The notes under the pieces are model-generated. The model did not search any database. It worked only from the letters and a program-made list of their open reading frames with translations, and was not told the origin of the DNA. From Crystallibacter permensis (GTDB taxonomy: Bacteria; Actinomycetota; Actinomycetes; Actinomycetales; Micrococcaceae), in the NCBI RefSeq assembly GCF_025960875.1, contig NZ_JAODLR010000005.1, positions 1 through 64,000 of the forward strand: 64,000 nucleotides of DNA. Direction: 5' to 3'. Below are positions 8,885 through 17,662 of the stretch, in pieces (position 1 is the first letter of the stretch; every line of letters begins with the position of its first letter). The position numbers and the translations under genes are program-made.

Positions 8885-9080
8885 GCCAGCCGAGTAGCAC
8901 GGCCAGCACCGCGGAGATGTGATCCGGGTGTTCCGTAAGCCTGCGGCGCTCGCCGGGCGAGACCAGCCCAGGGCTGGTCTATATAAGAAGCTAATGGACT
9001 ATAGGGATTCATTACACTCGGACATAATTTCCTATAACTGTAGGCAGGTAAGGCCACCTCCACTCGCGGCGTCCCTCAGG

Positions 9081-9764
9081 TCAGCTGGTACCCGGTTCGA
9101 AACGGTAACCCATCCCTGCTTCCGTGAGCAGGTAGCGCGGTTTTGCCGGATCCGGTTCGAGCTTGCGGCGCAGTTGTGCGATGTACACCCGCAGGTACTG
9201 GGTTTCCTTGGTGTACGCCGGTCCCCATACATGGGTCAGGACCTGCTGCTGGGAGATCAGCCGGCCGGGATTGCGCGCCAGCAGTTCCAGAATGTTCCAT
9301 TCGATCGGCGTCAGCCGGACCGCCTCTCCGTTGCGGGTGACGCGCTTGTCGATCAGGCTGATCTCGAAATCGGCGGTCTCCACGGTGGGGCTCTCCGGTG
9401 CCCCTCCAACCCGGCGGGTGGCGGCACGCACACGGGCAAGCAGCTCGTTCAGGTCGAAGGGTTTGGTGACGTAATCATCGGCGCCGGCGTCCAGCGCGTC
9501 CACCTTCTCGTCCGAGGCATGCCGCGCGGAGAGAATGATGATCGGCACGTCGGTCCAGCCACGCAGCCCGCGGATGACGTCGATGCCGTCCATGTCCGGC
9601 AGGCCCAAATCCAGAATTACGACGTCGACAGCATGCCTGGCTGCCTGGTCCAGCGCGGAGGCACCGTCCGCCGCCGGAAAGGTCTGGTAGCCCCGGGCGT
9701 TGAGGTTGATCTGCAGGGCGCGAAGGATCTGCGGCTCGTCGTCGACGATGAGCACGTTGGTCAT
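9081..9764 (-). CDS. kdpE: KdpE-like OmpR-family response regulator
   Basis: A 227-residue two-component regulator. The receiver has the acidic pair DD8-9, phospho-acceptor Asp52 (VILDLGLPDMDG), and Lys101 (YVTKPFD). The C-terminal winged helix reads LTPIEWNILELLARNPGRLI and ends YLLTEAGMGYRF as in KdpE. AGGAG lies five bases before ATG 9764. In most bacteria KdpE controls the KdpFABC potassium pump; none is here. The likely target is the KimA-like transporter at 12817. The partner kinase gene is about 1.05 kb upstream on the same strand, separated by an oppositely oriented mazEF pair. Confidence 0.88.
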   Translation of the reverse strand: MTNVLIVDDEPQILRALQINLNARGYQTFPAADGASALDQAARHAVDVVILDLGLPDMDGIDVIRGLRGWTDVPIIILSARHASDEKVDALDAGADDYVTKPFDLNELLARVRAATRRVGGAPESPTVETADFEISLIDKRVTRNGEAVRLTPIEWNILELLARNPGRLISQQQVLTHVWGPAYTKETQYLRVYIAQLRRKLEPDPAKPRYLLTEAGMGYRFEPGTS

Positions 9765-9856
9765 GAGGCTCCTTCTGCCGTGCCTGCCGGGCGCTGTGCT
9801 GGGGCCCATTCTGTCAGGGCGGGACTGGTTTCGCCGCCCTCAGCGCAGCCAACTGC

Positions 9857-9961
9857 TCAGCGCCACCATGTGCCTGACCGGAGCAGCGAACGGAACAGGA
9901 GAACCAGCGCCGTTCCGCCCACAGCCAGCACCAACAGGATCTGCCACAACTCCGCTTCCAT
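9857..9961 (-). CDS. 34-residue single-pass membrane peptide upstream of kdpE
   Basis: A short frame coding MEAELWQILLVLAVGG, then TALVLLFRSLLRSGTWWR. It is one hydrophobic helix with a positive, Trp-ending C-terminus, a layout like KdpF-type small subunits, although I cannot show homology. GGGAG sits about nine bases before the ATG. It lies between mazEF and kdpE on the kdpE strand and ends 92 bp before kdpE. The rest of 9765-10203 has no other feature that I can support. Confidence 0.45.
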   Translation of the reverse strand: MEAELWQILLVLAVGGTALVLLFRSLLRSGTWWR

Positions 9962-10203
9962 CACGGGAACTCCCTCTGTTCGGACGGGCTGCCCTGCCGG
10001 ATGGGGTATCCCCCGCCCTGTGCATGCCCCGTCACTTCAAGTCAACGCCGCAGAGCTCTCCCAAAGTTCGGTGTTGATGTTTTCCTGACGGCGTCGGCAC
10101 CATCCTTTATGGAATTCGAACGCGGGGGCGGGCGCAGACGTAGTGAGCGTCGTCGGTGCCGAGCGCGGCCGGTCACGCAGCCGTGCGCCCGGTGCTACTA
10201 GGG

Positions 10204-10209
10204 TAGTAT
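10204..10209 (+). promoter_or_regulatory. -10 box of a probably leaderless mazE promoter
   Basis: TAGTAT is followed by six bases and the mazE ATG at 10216, the same geometry as at selO and the 55228 pucR gene. No ribosome site lies before the ATG. A short inverted repeat, CTACTAGGGTAG, overlaps the box and could be an autorepression site for the MazEF complex. Confidence 0.45.
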
Positions 10210-10215
10210 TGTGGT

Positions 10216-10446
10216 ATGAAAATCAGTGTCAGCCTGCCAGCTGAGGACGTCGCAATCCTCGATGAGTTCGCTCGCTTAAAGGGCCTTGCCTCTAGGTCAG
10301 CCGCGTTACACCACGCCGTCGGAATGCTGCGCCTTCCGGAGCTGGAGCGGGACTATGAGGCGGCTTGGAACGAGTGGGAGGCATCAGGAGACCACGCGAC
10401 GTGGGACTCGACCGCGGCCGACGGGATCGCCGATGCTGCGCGGTGA
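10216..10446 (+). CDS. mazE: MazE-like ribbon-helix-helix antitoxin
   Basis: A 76-residue antitoxin. The N-terminus MKISVSLPAEDVAILDEFA forms the beta strand and first helix of a ribbon-helix-helix DNA-binding domain (KGLASRSAALHHAVG follows). The C-terminal half is acidic with several Trp (AAWNEWEASGDHATWDSTA), typical of a toxin-binding tail. It overlaps mazF by 14 bp. This type is common in Actinobacteria (the MazE of mycobacterial MazEF pairs). The pair lies between kdpD and kdpE on the opposite strand, which points to later insertion. Confidence 0.85.
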   Translation: MKISVSLPAEDVAILDEFARLKGLASRSAALHHAVGMLRLPELERDYEAAWNEWEASGDHATWDSTAADGIADAAR

Positions 10447-10780
10447 GATCCGTCTCGCCGATCTAGATCCTGTCCGCGGAAGCGAAGCCAACAAGCGACG
10501 CCCCGTAGTAATCGTCAGCAACGACCGCGCAAACTCGGTCGCGACAAGGCTCGGCCGCGGGGTGATCACCATCGTGCCGATCACCAGCAATATCGACCGG
10601 ATTTTTCCCTTCCAGGCTCTGCTTTCCGCAGCCGCCACCGGGCTGCGGCAGGACTCCAAGGCGCAGGCCGAACAGGTCCGCTCGATCGCGGTTGAGCGGG
10701 TAGGCGCCGTCCTAGGGCACGTTCCAGCCGACGTCATGGCGAAGCTCGACGACGCGCTGCGACTGCACCTACAGCTGTAG
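10433..10780 (+). CDS. mazF: MazF-family endoribonuclease toxin
   Basis: MazF toxins cut RNA at short sequence motifs and are held inactive by MazE. The 115-residue protein begins MLRGEIRLADLDPVRGSEAN and continues KRRPVVIVSND, the conserved PemK/MazF start with the active-site Arg in the RRPVVIVS strand. VITIVPITSN follows, with the catalytic Ser/Thr region. LRQDSKAQAEQVRSIAVERV matches the dimer and active-site helix. Start is ATG 10433 inside the mazE end. It looks intact. Its 3' end is 38 bp from the convergent kinase gene. Confidence 0.88.
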   Translation: MLRGEIRLADLDPVRGSEANKRRPVVIVSNDRANSVATRLGRGVITIVPITSNIDRIFPFQALLSAAATGLRQDSKAQAEQVRSIAVERVGAVLGHVPADVMAKLDDALRLHLQL

Positions 10781-10817
10781 CCCAAATCCGCTCTCAGCCA
10801 TCGGTGTCGCAACTGGC

Positions 10818-12656
10818 TCAGACGCCGGTGGAGAGCGGCAGCTGGATGACCATGGTCAGTCCGCCGCCGGGTGTGTGCTCGGCCAGGAGCCTGCCCCCCA
10901 TAGCTTCGGTGAAGCCCTTGGCCACGGCCAGTCCGAGCCCGATCCCGGTGCCGGCGGGTGCGTCGTCGAGCCGTTGGAACGGCCGGAACATGCTGATCAC
11001 TTGTTCCGCCGGCACCCCCTGTCCGGCGTCGATAATCCGCAGTTCGCTGGCCGGGCGGCCGTCGACGGTGGCGCTGCCCATGCCGCCGATCAGGCCGGTG
11101 ATCCGCACGTCCGATCCGCGGGCATACTTCAGCGCGTTCTCCACAATGTTGGCGATGACACGCTCGAGCATGCCTTGGTCCGCGTCGACGGGCGGCATGT
11201 TGTCCGGCAGGTCGACCAGCACGTGCTCGGCCGGCAGCCCGCGCAGGGCGTCGGCCACGGCGTCCTGCCAGTGGACCGGGCGGATCAGCGGCGCCATCGA
11301 GTCCCCCGTAATCCGCGACATGTCCAGCAGATTTCCCACCAGCGAGTCCAGCCGGTCCGTGTAGTCCTCGATGGTGGCAAGCAGTTCCGCCTCTTCCTCG
11401 GGCGGGAACTGGACCGCGTCCTGGCGCAGGCTGCTCACCGCCAGCTTGATGCCCGCCAGCGGCGTGCGCAGATCGTGCGAGACCGCCCGGAGAATGGAGG
11501 TGCGCATCTGGTTTCCCTCCGCGAGACGCTGCACGTCGCGGCGGCTGGCCATCAGCTGGTCGCGCTGCAGCATGGCCAGCAGGTGGGCACCGAACGCAGA
11601 CAGCAGGCGCCGCTCCCGCTGCGTGAGGATCCGCCCCTTCAGCGCGAGCGTCCGGGTGGCGTCCATACGTTCCAGGTTGTCCGCGTCCTGGAGTTTCGAA
11701 GGTACGACGCCGGTGCTGTGGACCGGGTGCCAGGCGTCCGGTTCGCCGTCGTTATCTTTGCGGACGTAAAGCCCCGCTCCGTCGCTCTGGAAATGTTCGC
11801 GGACGCGTTCGAGGAATTCCGGCACGCTCTCTTGGGTGGCCACCGCGTTGCGGCTCAGCTCCCCCAGCGCCGCCGCCTCCGCCCCGGCCGCCGAGGCCTC
11901 CCTGCTTCGCCGCGCCGAAAGCCCGACCACCAGCGATACAGCCACCGCGACGGCGAGGAAGACCAGCAGCGTGAGGATGTTCTCCGGGTCCCGGATGTCC
12001 ATGCTGCCCACGGGCTGGACGGCGAAGTAGTTCACGATCAGGCTGCTCAGGACCGCGGTGGTGACGGCGGGCCAGAGGCCGCCCAGCAGCGCGACGGCGA
12101 TAGTGCCGGTCAACTGGATAAGCAGATCGGTGGCGAAATGGTCATGCGGCCAATGTCCCAGCAGGTACTGCAGTGCGGGCGGCAGGAGCACGGCCAGGAC
12201 GAACCCGGCAACCAACCGCAGCCGGCCCAGGTCATTTGGCCGGCGGGGTGGCCTGTTGCCGCCGCCGTGTTCCTGCGCGACCAGATGCACGTCGATTTCC
12301 CCGGCAGCCCGGACGAGCCTGGCGCCGGTCCCCCGGCTGAACATGCCGCGAGGCACTCCCACCACAATCTGCGTGGCATTGATGCTGCGGGCGAAGTCGA
12401 GCAGGATCTGCGCCGGGTCACCGCCGCCGACCGTGTGGTAGGTGCCGCCGAGGTCCGCGACCAGCTTGCGCTGCAGGTCCAGTTCCTTGGGCGATTCGGT
12501 TCCTGCCTTGCCCGGCCGGCGGACGTGGACGGCATGAAGTTCGCTGCCTGTCCTCCCGGCCACGATCCGTGCCGCCCGGTGGAGAAGCGCCTGCCCCTCG
12601 GGACCGCCGCTGAGTCCGACGAGCACGCATTCGCACTCCGGCACGATGTCCGTCAT
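10818..12656 (-). CDS. KdpD-like sensor histidine kinase lacking the N-terminal KdpD domain
   Basis: A 612-residue membrane kinase. Order of parts: universal-stress-protein domain (1-130; VLVGLSGGPEGQALL), four membrane helices of the DUF4118 type (about 145-245), a GAF-like linker (270-365), HisKA with phospho-acceptor His394 (RAVSHDLRTPLAG), and HATPase_c with Asn507 (NIVENALKYA), DAGQGVP and GTGIGLGLA. Standard KdpD is about 850-900 residues and begins with a roughly 360-residue Walker-type KdpD domain; that domain is missing. The longer frame to 12830 adds nothing like it and would overlap the divergent transporter, so ATG 12656 is preferred. Probably senses ionic or turgor state with KdpE. 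Partner gene is cut off by mazEF. Confidence 0.85.
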   Translation of the reverse strand: MTDIVPECECVLVGLSGGPEGQALLHRAARIVAGRTGSELHAVHVRRPGKAGTESPKELDLQRKLVADLGGTYHTVGGGDPAQILLDFARSINATQIVVGVPRGMFSRGTGARLVRAAGEIDVHLVAQEHGGGNRPPRRPNDLGRLRLVAGFVLAVLLPPALQYLLGHWPHDHFATDLLIQLTGTIAVALLGGLWPAVTTAVLSSLIVNYFAVQPVGSMDIRDPENILTLLVFLAVAVAVSLVVGLSARRSREASAAGAEAAALGELSRNAVATQESVPEFLERVREHFQSDGAGLYVRKDNDGEPDAWHPVHSTGVVPSKLQDADNLERMDATRTLALKGRILTQRERRLLSAFGAHLLAMLQRDQLMASRRDVQRLAEGNQMRTSILRAVSHDLRTPLAGIKLAVSSLRQDAVQFPPEEEAELLATIEDYTDRLDSLVGNLLDMSRITGDSMAPLIRPVHWQDAVADALRGLPAEHVLVDLPDNMPPVDADQGMLERVIANIVENALKYARGSDVRITGLIGGMGSATVDGRPASELRIIDAGQGVPAEQVISMFRPFQRLDDAPAGTGIGLGLAVAKGFTEAMGGRLLAEHTPGGGLTMVIQLPLSTGV

Positions 12657-12674
12657 GCGCCCATTCTGCCTGAC

Positions 12675-12816
12675 CAGCCACCCACTGGCGCCGTCGTCGT
12701 ATTTTTGATGAATTCTTAACGCCCCTGAACCCGGAATTCCGGCCTTTTCGGCGTTGTACAGTTGTAGGCTTTTGCCCCGGATCCCCACCGGATCCGGACC
12801 AGAAAGAGGCATCACA
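12675..12816. promoter_or_regulatory. divergent control region, kinase gene / transporter
   Basis: The 160-bp gap between the divergent kinase and transporter starts must hold both promoters. It contains a copy of the GCCGTCGTCGT motif followed by ATTTTT at 12690-12706, and AT-rich patches near 12700-12720 and 12757-12775. I could not define -35/-10 pairs or KdpE sites with confidence. Confidence 0.4.
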
Positions 12817-14796
12817 GTGGCCACTTCCACTCAGTACTCCATACCGGCAAGCGTTCCCCGGCCGGGCCCGCAGCACAAGCCGGCCCACGGCGTCTCACGC
12901 TGGCTGACCGCGCACGTTGTCCAACCGGTCGGGCCGGCGAGTCCGGAAACCCACGGCGCCCAGCAGCCGTGGTGGAAGGTCATGTGCCTGACCGGGGTGG
13001 ACTATTTCTCCACGCTGTCCTACCTGCCGGCGATCGCGGCGCTGGCCGCGGGTGTGCTCTCGCCACTGGCCACGCTGCTGATCGTGGCCCTGACGCTGCT
13101 GGGCATGCTCCCGATGTACCGCCGGGTGGCGAAGGCGAGCCCACACGGGCAAGGTTCGGTGGCGATGCTCGAGCACCTGCTGCCGTTCTGGCGGGGCAAG
13201 ATCTTTGTGCTGATCCTGCTGGGCTTCGTCGCCACCTCGTGGATCATCACCATCACACTGTCCTCGGCCGACGCGACGGTCCACCTGATCGAAAACCCCT
13301 ACGCACCCGAGGTGCTCCGCGGCCACCCCGTCCCCGTGACGATAGTCCTGCTGCTCATCCTCGGCGGGGTGTTCCTGCTCGGCTTCACCGAAGCCGTGGC
13401 CGTAGCCATCCCGCTTGTTGCCGTCTTTCTGGGGCTCAACGCCGTCATCATCGGCGCCGGCGTGCTCGAGATCTTCACGACGCCGGGCGTGCTCGCCGGT
13501 TGGACGGACGCGCTCACCACGGCGCCGGGCGGCCTCGGCGGCTTGGTGCTCCCGGCGCTGCTGGCCTTTCCGCTGCTGGTCCTGGGGCTCTCCGGCTTCG
13601 AAACCGGCGTCAGCATGATGCCCCTGGTCGCGGCGAAGGGCCGGACTCCGGCGGAGCGGCTCGCCACCCGGATCCGCAATACCCGCAAGCTCCTCACGGC
13701 CGCCGCCGTCATCATGAGCGTGTACCTGCTGGGCAGCAGTTTCGTCACCACCCTGCTGATCCCCGCCGACGCCTTCGCGGAGGGCGGCGAGGCCAACGGC
13801 CGCGCCCTGGCCTACCTGGCGCACGAACGGTTCGGCGACGGCTTCGGCACCGCGTACGACATCAGCAGCATCCTGATCCTGTGGTTCGCGGGCGCCTCGG
13901 CCATGGCCGGCCTGATCAACATCGTCCCGCGCTACCTGCCCTCCTACGGCATGGCTCCGGAGTGGAGCCGTGCGGTGCGGCCGGTGGTCCTGGTCTACAC
14001 CGGCGTCAGCATCCTGATCACCATCGCGTTCAACGCCGACGTCAATGCCCAGGCCGGCGCCTACGCTACGGGGATCCTGGCCATGATGGTCTCGGCGTCG
14101 GTCGCCGTCGCAATTTCCACCGTACAACGGCGGCAAAGACGGGCGGGGCTGGCCTTTACGGTGCTGTCCGCGGTCCTGGTTTACGCCCTGGTGGCCAACA
14201 TTATTGAAAAGCCGGACGGGCTGATGATCTCCGCCTTCTTCATCGGCGGCATCATCGTTGTGTCGCTGGTTTCCCGGGTCACCCGGACCACCGAGCTGCG
14301 GGCCGACCGGATCGAGTTCGACGAAACGGCCCGGCGGTTCATCACGGATTCACTGACGCGCGATCACCGGCTGAACCTGATCGCGCACAAGCCGCACGTG
14401 GCCACCGAGCAGGAGTACGCGGAGAAGGAAGCCGCCCAGCGCAGCATTAACCCGGTGCCGGGAAGCGCGGACGTGCTGTTCCTGGAGATCGAGGTCAGCG
14501 ACCCGTCAAGCTTCAGCGACGCGCTCCATGTCCGGGGCGCCGATGTCGGCGGCCACCGCATCCTGCGCGTCAAGAGCCCCGCCGCGCCAAACGCCATCGC
14601 CGCCATCCTGCTGGCGCTGCGCGATGCCACCGGCGTGCGGCCGCACGCCTACTTCGAATGGTCGGAAGGCAATCCGCTCACCCACTTGATGCGCTACCTG
14701 CTGCTCGGCCAGGGCGACACGGCCCCGGTGGTGCGCGAGATCATCCGCGAGAACGAGCCGGATCCGGACCGCCGGCCCGCCATCCACGCCGGCTGA
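12817..14796 (+). CDS. APC-superfamily permease, KimA-like potassium transporter candidate
   Basis: A 659-residue membrane protein of the amino acid/polyamine/organocation superfamily. [18 protein letters not shown] near residue 50 is the unwound first helix, and about twelve membrane segments follow to residue 500 (e.g. [19 protein letters not shown]). The last 150 residues form a soluble domain. This layout, and its position opposite a KdpD-like kinase, resemble KimA-type high-affinity K+/H+ importers, so potassium is the favoured substrate; an amino acid is the alternative. Start is GTG 12817 (AGAGG nearby). The last 96 bp of the gene recur at 42022-42117. Confidence 0.75.
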   Translation: MATSTQYSIPASVPRPGPQHKPAHGVSRWLTAHVVQPVGPASPETHGAQQPWWKVMCLTGVDYFSTLSYLPAIAALAAGVLSPLATLLIVALTLLGMLPMYRRVAKASPHGQGSVAMLEHLLPFWRGKIFVLILLGFVATSWIITITLSSADATVHLIENPYAPEVLRGHPVPVTIVLLLILGGVFLLGFTEAVAVAIPLVAVFLGLNAVIIGAGVLEIFTTPGVLAGWTDALTTAPGGLGGLVLPALLAFPLLVLGLSGFETGVSMMPLVAAKGRTPAERLATRIRNTRKLLTAAAVIMSVYLLGSSFVTTLLIPADAFAEGGEANGRALAYLAHERFGDGFGTAYDISSILILWFAGASAMAGLINIVPRYLPSYGMAPEWSRAVRPVVLVYTGVSILITIAFNADVNAQAGAYATGILAMMVSASVAVAISTVQRRQRRAGLAFTVLSAVLVYALVANIIEKPDGLMISAFFIGGIIVVSLVSRVTRTTELRADRIEFDETARRFITDSLTRDHRLNLIAHKPHVATEQEYAEKEAAQRSINPVPGSADVLFLEIEVSDPSSFSDALHVRGADVGGHRILRVKSPAAPNAIAAILLALRDATGVRPHAYFEWSEGNPLTHLMRYLLLGQGDTAPVVREIIRENEPDPDRRPAIHAG

Positions 14797-14799
14797 GTA

Positions 14800-14813
14800 C
14801 CCGTAACTACGGG
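14800..14813. terminator. small hairpin between convergent genes
   Basis: CCCGT-AACT-ACGGG forms a five-pair stem with a four-base loop in the 19-bp gap between the transporter stop (14796) and the end of the acetyltransferase gene (14816). It could end transcription from both sides. There is no T-tract. Confidence 0.4.
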
Positions 14814-14815
14814 AA

Positions 14816-15301
14816 TTACGACGACAGTGAAGCGCCCGGACACAGGGTCATGAAGACGCTGTGGGGATCCAGGCTGTAGTCGGCAAACGGCGGACATTCG
14901 ATGAAGCCGTGGCTGCGGTAGAGCCGCCGTGCCGGGGCAATCGATTCGTCCGAGCCGGTTTCGAGACTGACACGCTCATAGCCGCGGCTACGGGCAACTT
15001 CGAGCAGCTGGGCCAACATCAGAGTGGCGACTCCCCGTCGGCGGGCGCCGGAAGCCGTGCACATGGACTTGATCTCGCCTTCCGTCGGCGTGAGCTCCTT
15101 CAGCGCGCCACAACCGAGGAGCATCTGTCCGTCCCGCACGGTCCAGAAGTCGATCCCGGGCGCGGAGAACGCGTCGACGTCGAGGGCGTGCGCACTCTCC
15201 GCCGGCGAGATGGAGTGCATGTCCGAAAGATGTTCCTGCAGCAACTGCCGAATATCTGGCGACAGGACTTCTTCCGGCCCGATCCTCAGCGTCGTCGTCA
15301 T
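14816..15301 (-). CDS. GNAT-family N-acetyltransferase
   Basis: A 161-residue acetyltransferase of the Gcn5 type. The acetyl-CoA site is in motif A: IKSMCTASGARRRGVATLMLAQL, with the R/Q-x-x-G-x-G/A pattern as RRRGVA. Motif B follows in SRGYERVSLETGSDESIAPARRLYRSHGFIEC, which is typical of small-molecule acetyltransferases of the YsnE type. AGGA lies five bases before ATG 15301. Acceptor unknown. It is convergent with the transporter and divergent from the hydantoinase operon. Confidence 0.85.
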   Translation of the reverse strand: MTTTLRIGPEEVLSPDIRQLLQEHLSDMHSISPAESAHALDVDAFSAPGIDFWTVRDGQMLLGCGALKELTPTEGEIKSMCTASGARRRGVATLMLAQLLEVARSRGYERVSLETGSDESIAPARRLYRSHGFIECPPFADYSLDPHSVFMTLCPGASLSS

Positions 15302-15601
15302 TCGTGTCCTGGCCTCCCTGTGCTCCTGATTGCTCCTGCCAGAAAAAACCAGCCGCGAAACTGGGTCTTAGGCTTCCGCCGATTGACAAAAACCATCGAG
15401 GTCCGCCGACGTCAGTATCGACCCTAAGGACACGCGATTCAGCAGAGCCGCGGGCGTAGGGATCTGCGCGAACGTTGCGCCGATCGTGCAGAATGAACAA
15501 TTGGATGAATTCTTTCGATGCACAATGCCCTGCCTGTCTCCCACGCCGGACTGTACGGTATCTCCATTCCAAGATCCCTACAAAAATATGAGGAGACTCA
15601 C
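15302..15601. promoter_or_regulatory. upstream region of the hydantoinase operon
   Basis: This 300-bp gap divides the acetyltransferase gene from the large catabolic operon. It holds nested short inverted repeats: GTGCA (15486-15490) with TGCAC (15519-15523) around AGAAT (15490-15494) and ATTCT (15509-15513), a candidate operator for the PucR-type regulator of the operon. A clear promoter pair could not be set. The gap ends in an AGGAG ribosome site for hyuA. Confidence 0.3.
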
Positions 15602-17653
15602 ATGGCCAATTACAGGGTGTCCATGGACATCGGCGGGACGTTTACAGACATCGTCGCCTACGACAAGGAAGCCGGCACCTACACCGCCACCAAAGCGTCC
15701 ACAACGCCAGCCAACCTCAGCGACGGGGTCATTTCCGGTTTAGAGTCGATCGTCGACAACCTGTCGGATATTGAGTTTTTGGTGCACGGCACGACCCAAG
15801 GATTGAACGCATTCTTAGAACGCCGGGGCGTTCCCGTATTGCTGCTCTCGACAGCAGGCGTCGAAGACACCTACCACATTGCCCGCGGTCCCCGGCTGGA
15901 ACTGTACAACGCCCAATATCGAAAGCCAGAACCGCTCATGGAGCGCAAGGACGTGGTTGGGATCGGTGGACGCCTCGACGACCAGGGCCACGAAATTCGC
16001 CCGCTGAACGAGGTTGCCTTGCGCCAGGCCGCCCGCCGGGCAGCCAAGGAAGGGTACGGCGCGATCGCCGTGGCTTTCCTATTCAGTTACAAGAACCCGG
16101 CCCACGAACTACGTGCCCGCGAGATCTTGCTAGATGAACTCGGTGCAGATTTTGCTGTCTCCCTCTCTCATGAGGCCGCCAAGGAATGGCGCGAATATGA
16201 GCGTACCTCCTCGGCAGTCGTAGAGGCTTACACCGGTCCTGTAGTCCGCAACTATCTGCAGAACTTGGAGGAACAGCTAGACGCCCGCGGTGTCCAGGCT
16301 CCCCTGCACATCATGCAGTCCTCCGGCGGGGTTCTCACCGCAGAGTCCGCACGGAAGCGTCCGCTGCAGACGCTGCTCTCCGGTCCTGTGGGTGGGGCGA
16401 TGGGCGATGTGGAGCTTGCTGCCGTCTCCGGCCGCCGAAATTTGATCGGTGTCGACATGGGCGGGACGTCCTTTGACGTCTCCCTTGTAGTGGATGGCAA
16501 GCCGGATGTCTCAACAGAGGCCGTTCTCGAAGGCCTGCCAATGCTGATGAGCGTAGTCAACATCCACACCGTGGGAGCCGGCGGCGGATCTGTGGCATGG
16601 CTTGAGGCCGGCGGCCTGCGAGTGGGACCACGTTCGGCAGGCGCCACCCCCGGCCCGGCATGCTACAGCCGTGGCGGTGTCGAACCGACCGTGACTGACG
16701 CCAATCTCGTCCTGGGACGTGTGGATCCGGAGTGGTTCGCCGGTGGTCAGGTTGCCCTTGACAAGCAGGCAGCAGTCAATGCACTCAAGACGGTGGGCGA
16801 TCAGCTGAGCCTGGATCCGCTGGAGATGGCCGAAGGCATCTGCGACGTCGCCAACTCCCAGATGGCCCAGGCCATCCGTACGATCACCATTTCACGCGGA
16901 ATTGAACCACGAGACTTCTCCCTGGTGGCGTTCGGCGGGGCCGGCCCGATGCACGCTGTGTTCTTAGCCAAGGAACTTGGTATCCCGGAGACCATTGTGC
17001 CGCGGTTCCCCGGCGCATTCTCGGCTTGGGGAATGCTGCAGACCAATATCCGCAAAGATTTCGTCGAGCCGTACTTTGCTCTCGACGCTGATATCGACAC
17101 TGCGGACATGGCGGCCGTCCTGGGCGGTATGGAAAGCGAAGCTGTGGCATCTCTGGTCTCTGAAGGAGTAACCGCAGAGCATCGAGTCGCAACCCACGCC
17201 GTGGATGTGCGGTACCAGTCGCAGGAATTCACGCTGACCGTGCCGCTGGCCTCCGCGGACGAACCGCATTCTCCCGGCTTCGTGAAGAACCTAGCGGCCC
17301 GCTTCGCGGAAATGTACAGTGCCCGCTACGGACATGCCACCCCCGGTGCGCCGATCGAAGTAGTCACATTACGTACCAAGGCCGTCGGGGATCTGGGCCG
17401 CCTAGAGGCACCGCAATTCGCGGCTGCCACCGCCACAAGTTTCAAGCATGAAATCCGCAAAGTGATATTTGACCACGTTGAGCACGACGCGATTGTGGTC
17501 CGACGCGATGATCTCGCCGCCGGCCATGCCTTCACCGGCCCAGCCATCATTGTCGAAGAAACCGCCACGACCGTAGTGCCACCGAATTTCAACATTTTGG
17601 TCGACGAGTTCGGCTCACTAGTGATCCGCAATGACGACGCAGCAGGAAACTGA
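15602..17653 (+). CDS. hyuA: ATP-dependent hydantoinase/oxoprolinase subunit A
   Basis: Large ASKHA-fold subunit that phosphorylates the substrate's ring oxygen in ATP-dependent opening of hydantoins, oxoproline or lactams. Both phosphate-binding loops are intact: MDIGGTFTDIVAYD at residue 9 and GVDMGGTSFDVSLV near residue 285. Other landmarks are FLVHGTTQGLNAFLERRG, QSSGGVL, LLSGPVGGAMGD, GAGGGSVAWL and RSAGATPGPACY. Length of 683 residues is normal. ATG 15602 is preceded by AGGAG; the frame extends upstream without support. It is followed by hyuB after 9 bp. Substrate is not readable; caprolactamase and N-methylhydantoinase belong to the same family. Confidence 0.93.
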   Translation: MANYRVSMDIGGTFTDIVAYDKEAGTYTATKASTTPANLSDGVISGLESIVDNLSDIEFLVHGTTQGLNAFLERRGVPVLLLSTAGVEDTYHIARGPRLELYNAQYRKPEPLMERKDVVGIGGRLDDQGHEIRPLNEVALRQAARRAAKEGYGAIAVAFLFSYKNPAHELRAREILLDELGADFAVSLSHEAAKEWREYERTSSAVVEAYTGPVVRNYLQNLEEQLDARGVQAPLHIMQSSGGVLTAESARKRPLQTLLSGPVGGAMGDVELAAVSGRRNLIGVDMGGTSFDVSLVVDGKPDVSTEAVLEGLPMLMSVVNIHTVGAGGGSVAWLEAGGLRVGPRSAGATPGPACYSRGGVEPTVTDANLVLGRVDPEWFAGGQVALDKQAAVNALKTVGDQLSLDPLEMAEGICDVANSQMAQAIRTITISRGIEPRDFSLVAFGGAGPMHAVFLAKELGIPETIVPRFPGAFSAWGMLQTNIRKDFVEPYFALDADIDTADMAAVLGGMESEAVASLVSEGVTAEHRVATHAVDVRYQSQEFTLTVPLASADEPHSPGFVKNLAARFAEMYSARYGHATPGAPIEVVTLRTKAVGDLGRLEAPQFAAATATSFKHEIRKVIFDHVEHDAIVVRRDDLAAGHAFTGPAIIVEETATTVVPPNFNILVDEFGSLVIRNDDAAGN

Positions 17654-17662
17654 GGAAACGCC

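Noticed and set aside
8950-9055. AT-rich segment with an imperfect repeat TATAGG ... CCTATA between convergent genes
   Set aside because: Could be a terminator, a binding site or chance; the arms are short and mismatched.
10875-12719. A 614-codon plus-strand frame opposite the sensor kinase gene
   Set aside because: It has no domain, no ribosome site and the His/Gln/Arg-rich composition of a GC-rich antisense shadow; the minus strand codes for a clear kinase.
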